Origin: Lucinisca nassula
Lineage: Eukaryota; Mollusca; Bivalvia; Lucinida; Lucinidae
Reading direction: 5' to 3'
Assembly (NCBI GenBank): GCA_963580285.1
Contig: OY757011.1
Coordinates: forward strand, 116,369,037 to 116,433,036
Length of the DNA stretch: 64,000 nucleotides
Shown: piece after piece, positions 24,101 to 36,100 of the stretch
Numbering within the stretch: the first letter of the stretch is position 1
Layout of the letters: every line of letters begins with the position of its first letter
Notes under the pieces: model-generated
Seen by the model: only the letters and a program-made list of their open reading frames with translations
What the model was told of the DNA's origin: nothing
The model's database searches: none
Made by a program: the position numbers and the translations under genes

Positions 24101-27100
24101 TTTATTTTTCAAGGTCAGGGAAAAGTCAAGCAATTTTTAATTTGGGGAGGAAGTTAGGAAATTGGGTAAAAGTCAGGAAAAAAACAAACAAAAACAGAAC
24201 ATTTGGAACCAGAGGTCAAGTTTCAAGAATTCAGTTTTTAACCCATTGCATGTGGGAAACTCCTAAAGGGGTACCTTGGCAAACAGTGCAGGCCCAGATC
24301 AGATGCCACAGAAATCAGAAAAATAAGGTTTACCCCTGTAAACCCCAGTTTTGCTATATAAAAATGGGGTTCAAGGTGGTCAAAATTATATAGGTGTGTT
24401 TTCGTGCTGGATTAAATGTCAGGAAGCTTTCCAGGGGTAAAATAAAGTTGAAAAGCAAAAAAGAACAAAAAGACAGTGACTGATTTTGAATTTTTTTTTT
24501 AAAATTATGATATTTTTTCATACAAAGAGTCTGATTGTAAGAAGTGTAAGAGAAACAAGTATACACCAACTGACACTTGTGTTCATTCATCTATGAAAAA
24601 AGGTAGGCAGCATTTTTTATGCATTTTTGTGCTGCATAGTATACATGTACTTTTGGAGTTTTGGAGTTTTTGTCAAAAATCTGCCTTCATTGCATGGTTT
24701 TGCATTTTGTTTTTGTCCCCACAAAATGATTGTTAAAAGACTGACTTCAGTTCAAATATTTTTTCTTGCCATTTGCCATGTGTTGCAAGTAGGTAGAGTG
24801 AAACTTCATTTTAATGCACTTGCTTATGTAACGTGATATCTGATTGGATAACATAACATAAAAATTTGTCTGAATATACTGTCTACGATATACTGTCTGA
24901 AACCCGACGTCATCATGAAACGTCACTTTTCATTGGTTGGTTTTTGGTTTTATGATATACTGTCGGAAACCCGACGTCATCATGTAACGTCACTTTTCAT
25001 TGGTTGGTTTTTGGTTTTACGATATACTGTCGGAAACCCGACGTCATCATGTAACGTCACTTTTCATTGGTTGGTTTTTGGTTTTACGCAGCTCACTGCT
25101 CTTGCCATTTTGGGCAAAAAGAACACTTTTAAAACAAAACAAGCAATAAGTGCATTAGAATGGGGATAACTGTTTTCAAAATTGTCATTTGGGGAGGTAA
25201 ATCATCCCCAAATGACAATTTTGAATACAGTTATCCCCTAAATGATTCAAACACAGATGGCTCATTTACCATGCTTGATTGGAACTCTTCACTGAGTCCC
25301 CATTAGGAAACCACAAACACCACAACCTCATTACAACACTGTTTCTTATAACACGGTTTTAGATATAACATGGTATCAAGATGGATCCCAAAAATCCCAA
25401 GATGGATCCCATTTATGGTCATTTCTCTATATAATCTAAACATTTTTGTTTGGATATAACAGTTGTTTAACTAAAACGGTCTCTGCTATTGACCACAATA
25501 GTAGTGTTATAAAGAGGTTGGGATATAATTATGTGTCTTGATTGTTACGAGCAGAGCATATCAGAAAGGAAACAAAAAGGAAAATAAGCTTTAAAAAGTT
25601 TTAGTGAAAAACATTTGTGAAATGTTTATGTCAACTTGCTGCTTTTGAATACAGAAATAAAGAAATACTGGTAAGATCTATAGAAGCTTTATGTTGTAGT
25701 GGTTGAGCTACTCGCCTCATAATCCTGGGGTGGTGGGCTCAATCTCTGGCTTCTCCAGACTTTCTGATGAGTCTTTAAACAAGGTCCCATCTCCATATGG
25801 CCTTAGCTGTTTGTGGGACGTTAAACTCTAATACACACACACACAGACTAGTTAGATGTCCTCAGATTTCCTTCAAGTTCTGATTTCTGATCCCCACAGT
25901 ATCAGCACAAAGTCTGAAATTAAGAATACTCCTTTAGTAATCCTTCACAGAATTTAGATCCCAAAATTAAGCTATAGGAAAATATTTCTCCTTAAATAGT
26001 TTCATGGAAGGCACTGGAACATTCTTGATAAGGAATTTACTACGACTATGTACCTTTCAGTAACCCTGCCCATCGGGGCTTGGAGAAATAGATTGGGCTG
26101 CATGGTACTTCTGTGCAGAGCTGAAACCAACCAAACTTCTTAGCCTGCCCAGGAATGTGGTGAGAGTTGGACCGCTCCTTAAACATTAGTGATTTCTTTT
26201 GACAGTAGGGCTTGAGATGTCATTTCATTTGTGTCGGGTAATTGTCCCACAAAATCGGAGGCAACATCTACAAATTGACCTAAATAGTGTTGATGGGGAT
26301 GTAAAACATCAACACAAACAAACAATGTACCTTCCAGATAAAGAATAAACTAGAACTATAATACAGAGACATATTGTAATGATCCTAAGTATTAGGACAG
26401 ATGGGCCTAAGCAAACAGTACAGACCCAAATCAGACTGCTCCTGAAGGAGCTGTCTTATCAGGGTCCACACTGTTTGCCATTCCGTCTTCACTTTTCGGA
26501 CTCCTTGCTGGATCATGTTACAAATTTGTTCAAATTTTAGGAGAATTGCTGTTGCCATTCAGACTCCTTGCTGGATCATGTTACAGATTTGTTCAAATTT
26601 TAGGAGAATTGCTGTTGCCATTCAGACTCCTTGCTGGATCATGTTACAGATTTGTTCAAATTTTAGGAGAATTGCTGTTGCCATTCAGACTCCTTGCCGG
26701 ATCATGTTACAGATTTGTTCAAATTTTAGGAAAATTTCAGCAAGTCTTCAAGGTGTCCGAATATTTAGGATTTTTATTGTAATACCATATCTTGTAAATA
26801 ACAGGGTCCAGTTGTTCAAAGCATTGTTAGCTTAACGAGCTTGTTAGTGGTCATATTGTTAACTGTTCTAGCAAGTTTAATATTCAAAATTTTGGTATTT
26901 TTGCTGAAAAAATGTGAGCAGCTTTTGCAAATGCAAAAGCTGCTCACATTTTTTCAGCAAAAATATTAGCACATTTGCCATAATAAATGATCAAAGTTTA
27001 AATGATATGTTAACTAACGACGTCGTTAGTTTTGAACAACTGGCCCCAGTTGTTTACCAACTATTACAATTCTATCATATGCCAGATAATTCTATCCTTA

Positions 27101-30100
27101 ATAAGAAACTAACCCTTATCCTGTTGAATAAATAATAATTACTTTTGCCACACTCATTGCAGATTATCAACCAATCAAAATACATGAAATAAAATTAAAA
27201 AATTCACATACTGCATGACAAACAGTGTCCATCCTGATCAGATGGCTTCCTAAGCCATCTGATCTGGATCTGTACTGTTTGCAAAGGTACAGCAGGATAA
27301 GGGTTAACCACTGATAAAGAGTTGGGATTGGGGTGAGTTGGACATGTCAATCAAACTTTTTAACAGATAAAGTACTTATAATTTAACCTGATACTGCTGT
27401 CTTTTGTGGCTCTGTGAAGATCATTTTTTTTTCATGTAAAATATCATTGTATGGTTCTCATTTAACCTTCAGGGGAGGCAACTCCTGCAAGAGGATTTTT
27501 GTCTTCCATGTCAATAGGGTTCAACTCTTAAAGGCAATAATTTGCTCTTGCTGAGCGAATTCTTTCCTTTAAGAGTAGACCTCTTTTTCAGTGGGACAAG
27601 GCTTACAGAAAAGTGAACCGGAAGTCCCAAAAGTTGTCTCCGTTTGAAAAATGACAGAAAAAGCTGCCAGGTCTTCCCATTCCCCTTAACCTCATCATTA
27701 ATTGAGCCCCGCCAAGCGAATTTGTGTCTTCGAGCATTCCGTCATGACAAATTTTAACTGCGCATGCCCAGCCATTCAGAGGGGCCAGGGATATGGCTTT
27801 CTGTCTGAAGGTTCCTCTTGATTCACTGCTTGTATGAGCGAGCAGCGAAGGTTCTGGCGAGACTGCGCGGATGCGCAGGCTCGCCTGAACCTGCGCTGCT
27901 CGCATAGGCGATAAGTACCAAAATCGCTTGATGGGGCCCAATTGAATTGCCTCAATGAGGCATTTCTAATGATCACCCATAATGTTTACCTAAATGGTGC
28001 ATTTCTAACAAGCACTAAAATATATGTTGTGGATATGCATTAGTTAGAAGCACCTTGCCAAGGCGAGGAGCTTTTTATGAATATCCACAACATACATACA
28101 TGTATATGTTTTCGTGCAGAAATAAGAAAATCATATAGATACCCCCTCTTATTTGGTGCTAACTGATATTCACAAATCAACTCAATTGCATGATTTTGCA
28201 TTTTGTTCTGTTCCCGATACTTGATTGATACCTGAAATAGGAGTTCAGTTTTAACCCTTAGCTGCCAAGAAAAACAACATCTGAAAATGTCGTCTGCTGA
28301 ATCTTCTTGCAAACTTTCTAAAAATATTTTTGTATACAGGCAAATAGTGTGGGCCCAGACCAGACTGCTGCTCTGGATCTTCAGTGTTTGCCAAAAATGA
28401 CTTTTAAGGTAGACGGCAAAGTAGACGACAATTATCATGATTGGCATTTTTATGAGTTAAATATTTGCTTTCTCAGGTCATCCTACAATTAGCTATTGAG
28501 ACATAATGTTATTCACTCATGTGACATCACATGATCAGTAAGTTATTACAATATTTATTCACATCTCCAAAATGGCTGCTTTTCTGATAAAAATCTGTGA
28601 TATTTTACTTATTTATACTGCAAACATAGGTTGTGGGTGCTCATTAGAACTACCTTATTGCTTATTGAAGAGGCTCTAATGAGTACCAACAGAGTATGTC
28701 TTGGAGCAGAAATAAGAAAAATAATGTGTACCCCATAAACCTAAGTTTTCTTTTTCTAAAGTGGAGTTTACGGGGTGTTCATTTCAGGGGCTTGTTTTTG
28801 TGATGGACACCAAAATGAACCCTTAAGACATGCTGGTTGCAAAAAAAAAAACAACAACTTTTAACGTGACCAGCAGATGGCAAAGCAGACAACAATTATT
28901 GTGATTGGCATTTTATGGGTTAACTTTGAGATCACTTTGATTTTGCTTTACATATAATAACACACCCGTGTGTCTTAGAGCTTGCTTTCATATCTTCAAA
29001 ACAGTTATTTTTCTGATGACATTCTGTGTTTTTTGTCTTATTTATACTGCAAACACATGTAGTGGGTATTCGTCAGAACTGGCTCATTCTTGAGAACTTA
29101 CAACCTAGGAGGGTAGGCTGAAAAGTTCTGAGCCAGACCAAGATCCAATGGTTTGTCCATGCTGAAAGTGCCTTATTTTTCAACATAGTCTCCCTTCCTA
29201 TCCACACACTTCCTCCAGCGTTGCTGGAGTCCTTGGATCCCAGTGGTATAGAAGGTCTCATCTTGGTCCCTGAAAAACTCCTCCACAGCAGCTATCACCT
29301 CCTCATCTGACCGATAATGCTGCCCAGCCAAGTGCTTTTTCATGTTTGGAAACAGGAAATAATCTGATGGAGCTAGATCAGGTGAATACGGAGGGTGATC
29401 GACAAGTCATGTCATGCACAGCAGCCATTGCGACAACCAATTTATGAGCAGGCGCATTGTCCTGATGGAACAAGACCCCTTTTGTCAATTTTCCGGGTTG
29501 TTTAGCCTTAATTGCTTTTCGCAATTGTTTTAGCAGATCTGCATAATACTCCCCATTAATTGTTCTGCCCTTTTGAAGGTAATCTATGAATATTATACCC
29601 TTGGCATCCCAGAACACTGATGCCATCACCTGCCCTGCAGAGGAGAGGACCTTTGCCTTCTTTGGAGGGGGTGAGCCAGGGTGCTTCCATTGCATGGATT
29701 GTCTTTTGGTCTCTGGCTCAAAGTGATGAACCCAACACACATCCTGAGTGACAAAACGGTCAAGAAAACCATCTTGGTCTGCTTCAAAAATAGCCAAGTT
29801 GGCTTGTGACAGGTTCAGTCTGGTCAACTTTTGGTCAGGCGTCAAAAGCCGTGGCACCCATCTGGCGAAAACCTTCAACATTCCTAATTCACTGTGTAGA
29901 ATGTTCTCTACTTGTTCACAGGAGATGCCAACAGTGTTAGCTAACTGATTCACAGTTAAACGCCTGTCATCCATCACGTCCCTGTGCACTTGGCTGATGG
30001 TTTCCTCAGTTGTTGCCCTTGTGGGTCGTCCACACCGGTCATCATCTTCAAGGCTGTCCTTGCCCATTTTAAAATTTGCTGCCCACCTTTTCACGGTTGC

Positions 30101-33100
30101 ATATGAAGGAGCATCATCCCATAATGTAGCAACCATATCGGCATGAATGTCCTTAGGAGCTAACCCCTTTTTATGGAGGTACTTGATGACACCACGATGC
30201 CAGATTTTGTCCATTTTCTCAAAAACGTGCTAGTATCAATTTTCAAAGTCTAGAATTTCTACGTTATTGCAGGTAAACTTGAACTCAAATGGTCAAATCA
30301 AGTAATAAAGGTTTGGATTTAATGAAATCAAAATTTCATGGCTGTTCGATGCCTGCTTCTTGGTCAGGCTCAGAACTTTTCAGCCTACCCTCGTATAGCT
30401 CAGAGCAGAAATAAGAAAAATAAAAAAAATAATGTACACCACCTTAACCCATAAGATGCCAATCATGACAAGTGTCGTCTGCTTTGCCGTCTACCAGTTA
30501 CCATTAAAGTAATTTTTTGCAAACAGTGTTGACCCAGATCAGACTGCTGCAGTCTGATCTAGGCCACACTGTTTGCCTGTATGCAAAAATATTTTTGAAA
30601 AGTTTCCAAACAAATTCAGCAGACGACATAAGCAGACGACATTTTCAGATGCAGTTTTTCTCGACATCTTAAGGGTTAAACTCCAGTTTTCTCCATATAA
30701 AGTGGGGTTTATGGGGGGCATTCATTTCATGGACTTGTTAACATGATGTTCTTACTATGTTATAATTATGTCTGATAAACACAATCACATATTTTGGTTC
30801 TTTTCATATCACATTTATGAAGTGAACATAGCTTCATATGAAATGATTAGTTTTGTGAATTTCTCTATGTATGCTTGGATTGTTCACACCTGCATTGGTT
30901 TATACTTTCTTGCCATTTCCTGCATTTGAATATTAGTCTTGGGTGAGTGAGTGAGTGAGAGTGTGTGTTTGGGTTTTATGTCCCACCATCAATTTAAAGA
31001 CTCACCCGAAAGTCTGGAGAAGCCGGGGATCAAACCCAAGACCCCTAGTTTATGAGGCGAGTAGCTTAACCACTACACCACAGAGACTTATGAATATCAG
31101 TATTGATCTCCCAGGAATGTTTTTACTTGTTTCAGTACAATGAAAATTTGATGGCTCGAACAACGATGGCTTGTTTACCACAGTTGTTTGGAACTCGTCC
31201 ATGGGTCTATAAGAAAATTTCCTATATATAAACCCTTTTTGTACCAAATGCAGGAGTCCATTTTTACATTTAGGTTTGACAGGTTGTGGTATCTTCAAAA
31301 TTGATTTGGAAAATGGCTGAACTTTCTGCAAATAGTGTAGGCCCTGATGAGACGCCGCGTTTTGCGGCGTCTCATCTGGGCCTGCACTGTTTGCCAAGGT
31401 GCCCGTTTTGGGGTTTGTGGTACTAAATGACTTAATATATTTGGCATAAGTTTCTTATTTTTTTTTATCTTGAAAATGTATGTTAAGTGTACTCATTAGG
31501 ATCACCTCCATGAGGTGATTCTAATGATTACACACAATAAACATTGATTTTAAAGAAAATTGAAACGGTTTCTCTATTATGCCTTGGCCTGAACTACCCC
31601 TGTCTCAAATTGTTATGGTTCCAGTGGAGTTTGAGCCATTGAAGTTCAACTGTATTTACTCCAGTGGAGTTTGAGCCATTGAAGTTCAACTGTATTTACT
31701 CACTGCTTTAACCCATTGTATGCTAGTGGATTCTTCCATTGCTATATGCTGGACAAGTCTATTTGTCAAATAAGGTGCGTCAGGTAGATGTTTTTTTTAT
31801 TCTATTTTTGACGGAAAATTCTGTTAGCAAATAGTGCAGGCCCTGATCAGACGCCGTGTTCTGCGGCGTCTGATCTGGGCCTGCACTGTTTGCCAAGGTA
31901 CCCCTTTAGGGGTTTCCTGCATACAATGGGTTTATGGTTCGGTCCTGTACTTATAGCCGGCCTTGATGGCACAGTCAGATGAACATCTGATCGGTATTAA
32001 GGTCATGGGTTTGATCCCCTCCTGGTCCGGCAAAATTCTTTCTTTGAGATTAATCTTGAAATATTTTTTCAGATCATGCTTTCCTTGCTGCTGATTCAAG
32101 AAGGGCAGTTGTCAGTTTCTGGCAAAAGAATGTGAACTCACTGTACTGTTTAACCCATTTTGAACCGGAAACCCCAAATGGGTAGTTGGCAAACAGTGTA
32201 GGTCCAGATCAGATGCCACAGAACGCGGTGTCTGATCAGGGCCTAAACTGTTTGCAAAAGTTCAGCCAATTTGCAAAAACACATCCTAACACCCCTAAAT
32301 TTTGAAATGGACTCCTACTATATATAAGGTGGAAGATTCCATTTGGTACAAAATGGGTTAAGCACTTAGGATATGTATAAGCCTGTCCAGGAGAAATGTG
32401 GTTAGGTAAACTGGCAGGTTTGTCATTACGTAGATAGTGTTAACTGAACTGTTAAACTCCACATATAGCCAAACTTGTTTTTCAGAGAAAATAGGGTTTG
32501 ACATTACATGTGAATTGTTTCCTGTATTTTAGTTAACAAGTTGCCAAGCCTTAATTCCCCAAATACAGTCAAACTTCAATGGCTCGAACACCTTTGGGAC
32601 CTCAATCTGTTCGAGATAAGGGTAGTTTGAGCCACAGAGGATTACTGCCAGGAGGCATAACGTGATACTTTTAAACATCCTTTCGGTGTTCTATAATGAA
32701 AATGTATGCTGTGTGTAGTCATTAGAATCGCCTCATCGAGGCGATTCTTATGAGTACACACAGCATACATTTGCAAGATAAAAGACTAAAATCTCCATAA
32801 TTATCCCCCTCTATTTCTTATGTAGAGGATTTCGCTAGGGACTCAAGAGCGGGTTCGACTCATCCATGGTAAACGAGCCATCGATGTTCGAGCCATCGAA
32901 GTTCAACTGTACATATATTATATATTTGGCATAATTTTTATTTTTATCTTGAAAATATATTTTGAGTGTACTCATTAGTTATTTTGAGTGTACTCGTTAG
33001 AATTGGTTCCATGAGGCAATTCTAATAAGTACACACAACATACATTGATTTTAAGAAAATTGAAAAGATTTTCCTATTACACGTATGCTCTGAAAAATAA

Positions 33101-36100
33101 TGAAAATTATAGATAGTGATCTGTTCTAGAACACATTTTGTTGGTATTTTTTCACCACAGCCTCAAATCACAAAGTTATTTTTACATGACTGCATCTAGG
33201 ATGCTTACACTAACATCTTGGTCAGGGGTATTTTGTCTGTCTGTATGCCTTTCCATCTGTCCATCCATCCATATGTCTTTTTGTCGGTCTGTGTGTGTAT
33301 GTGTGTCTGTCAGACTGTTCATTTATTTCTCTGTCAACACATTTGCTCATTGTCTCCTGTCTGTAATTTTTCTTGCAGTTTCTCAGTATTTCAATGAAGA
33401 AATTGGACAGGTAATGGCGCTTATAAGAAAACTAGTAGAAGCGGGCTGTGATCTGAATGTTCCTGACCAGCGAGGGGAGAGGCCAGTATACCAGAGTGCC
33501 TGTGGGGGGAATTTAGGTAGGTGTAATCTAAGTATATGGTATTTACTCGTAAGTATTCAGACCCTTCAACTCCTTAATATACTTGTTCTAAAATTGGACC
33601 AAGTACAACCCTTAAGATGTCAAGAAAAACTAGATCTGAATGCAAACTTTTTAAAAATATTTTTGCATACAGATAGCAGTGTGGGGCCAGATCAGACTGC
33701 TCCTACAGGATCTGGGTCCACGCTGTTGCAAAAAGTTTACTTCTTAGGTAACCAGGGACGGCAAAGCAAACGACAAGAATCGTGATTGGCATTTTATGGG
33801 CTAAGCCACTTATTATACCTTTTGCACTCTCAGGGAGATAAAATAAGACAACAGTAATAAATCTTTTACTTTAATTTTATTTACAAGATAAAAATAGTAA
33901 AATAACAAGCATGGACATGAAGCAAATTTGGTAATTACAAACCAGTGAACAAAGAAGGTTTGGATTGGACTGATCAGAATCGCAGGCTGATCCACTCTTT
34001 GATGTTCGCAAATGGCAAAAGGCATGTTTTCTTGCCAATCAACTTAAATTGACAACCGCTCAACATCAGTCAATTGACCAGTTGATCAAAGGGCGGCCTT
34101 AATTGACCTTGCGCCAATAAGTACACATGTGTTATGTAAACAGCTGTTTGGGCAAAATCACTTTAGTATAACTACATATGTGTACCTACTTTTTGTTACT
34201 CACAGAATTGACAGAATACTTGTTGACTAGAAACGTAGATCTGACAGTGACGACAAGTACTGGAGATACTATACTACATGGTGGTGTCCATGGTAACCAA
34301 CCAGAAATGGTGGACATGCTTATCAAAGCAGGTAATAGTAGTATACTGTTCATTATCATCTAACTCGGGCACCCGCCCATTGGGGCTTAAAGAATAGATG
34401 GGCTGCATGATGCTTCAACGCAGAGCTGAAACCGGCTGCACAAGAGTACTGGGAAACTGCTTAGAAGATCTAAGCCTGCCCAGGCAAAGCTGTGCGAGTC
34501 GGACCGTCCATGCTTATAAACCCTATTGGTTTCATTGGGCGACAGGGCTTGAGATGTCATTTCATCTCAGTGTCGGGTAAAGGTCCCGCAAAATTGGAAG
34601 CAACATCTCCAAAATGACTTATACAGTGTTGACGGGAACGTTAAACCTCAAATCAAACAAACAAACAAATATCATCTTACCCTCGCCATGCTGAATCTGG
34701 ACATATACATTTTGAAAACAGCATAGATCCTGGAGCAAGTTGTTCAACTAAGAACGTCGTTAGTGAACATATATCTTGATCATTTAATATGGCAAATATG
34801 CTAATAATTTTGCTGAAAAGAATGTGAGCAGGTTTTGCATTTGCAAAAACTGCTCACATTTTTTCAGCAAAAAAACCAAAACTGTAGAATTGTACTTGCT
34901 AGAACAGTTAACAATGCATCACTAACAAGCTCGTTGAGCTAACAATGCTTTGAACAACTGGGCCCAGATCAGCTGGCTTCCATCTGCTTAGGATCTACAC
35001 AGTTTTAAAATTCTCCTTCTGAATCCATGGTAAAAATTGAAAACATGCAACCCAGAATGAAAATTGAGGAAGAGTGGTGTTATAAAAATATTCAGCATAT
35101 TCAGCATGTTAAGATTCCATGAAAAACTACATCTGAAACTAACGTCTGCTTATGTCGTCTGCTGAATGCTCTTGCAAACGTTTTTAAAAATATTTTTTTT
35201 AAACAGGCAAACAATGTGGACCCAGATCAGACTGCTCCTAAAGGAGCAGTCTGATCTGGGTCCACACTGTTTGCAAAAATGACTTTTTAAAGTAACCGGC
35301 AGATGACGAAGCAGACAACAATTGTCATTGTTGGTATTTTATGAGTTAATATAGTACTCTAGATGTACTTGGGTTTAATTGATTCTGGTGCACATGAGAT
35401 TGTACCTGACATTCTTTTTAACAATGTCATAAATTTGCTATATATTTTATTATTTTGAGGCTTACTTACTCAAAAGGGGGTAAAATGCTTGCTTTCTTAG
35501 TTGTGAAAATGACATTTTTCTAGAAGCCTCTGTGGTGTAGTGGTTATGCTTCTCGCCTTGTAAACCAGGGGTCGCAGGATCTATCCTGGGCTTCTCCAGA
35601 CTTTCGGATGTGTCTTCAAACCGAGGTCCCATCTCCCTATGACCTTAGCTGTTGGTGAGATGTAAAACTAAAAAACTCACTCACTCATGACATTTTTCTA
35701 TGGATAATAGTTGAATTTTTCTTATTTCTGCTTCAAACATAGATTGTCACTGGTACTGCTGGGTCACTACTGGTTAGAACCACCTCAATGAGAAGGATTA
35801 TGAGGTTCTAATGAGTTCCCACAGTATATGTTTTTGAGCAAGTTAAAGGAAAATACAGTAAAATTTCTATATTAAAACCACCTTTGGGACTGTTCAAAAG
35901 TGGTCTCTTGTTAGGGGCACTAGATGTAGCGTACACAAAAAAGAATCACTGAAACCTTCTCAATAAGCTTTTAAAAGTAGATTTAGTCTTAATTTTAAGT
36001 GGTCTTAATAGTGGAATTTTACTTTATTTTATAGTTCCGTAAACCTCAGTTTTCTCTATATAAAATAGGGTATACGTGGGATTGCATCTCACAGACTTGT

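Noticed and set aside
26515..26835. Repetitive protein with four near-identical 21-residue repeats
   Set aside because: The repeats are the 63-bp tandem block within a family-D MITE; a shifted frame is equally open.
27603..27976. Minus-strand open frames of 112 and 66 codons
   Set aside because: They partly cover a family-G MITE; two frames overlap the same bases with no recognisable protein signature.
28040..28447. Minus-strand open frame of 135 codons
   Set aside because: It overlaps a family-C MITE and F-type repeat sequence; no domain and no splice support.
33138..33378. 5' extension of exon E as coding
   Set aside because: It is TCTG-rich low-complexity sequence, and a strong acceptor TTTTTCTTGCAG lies at the point where the ankyrin frame begins.
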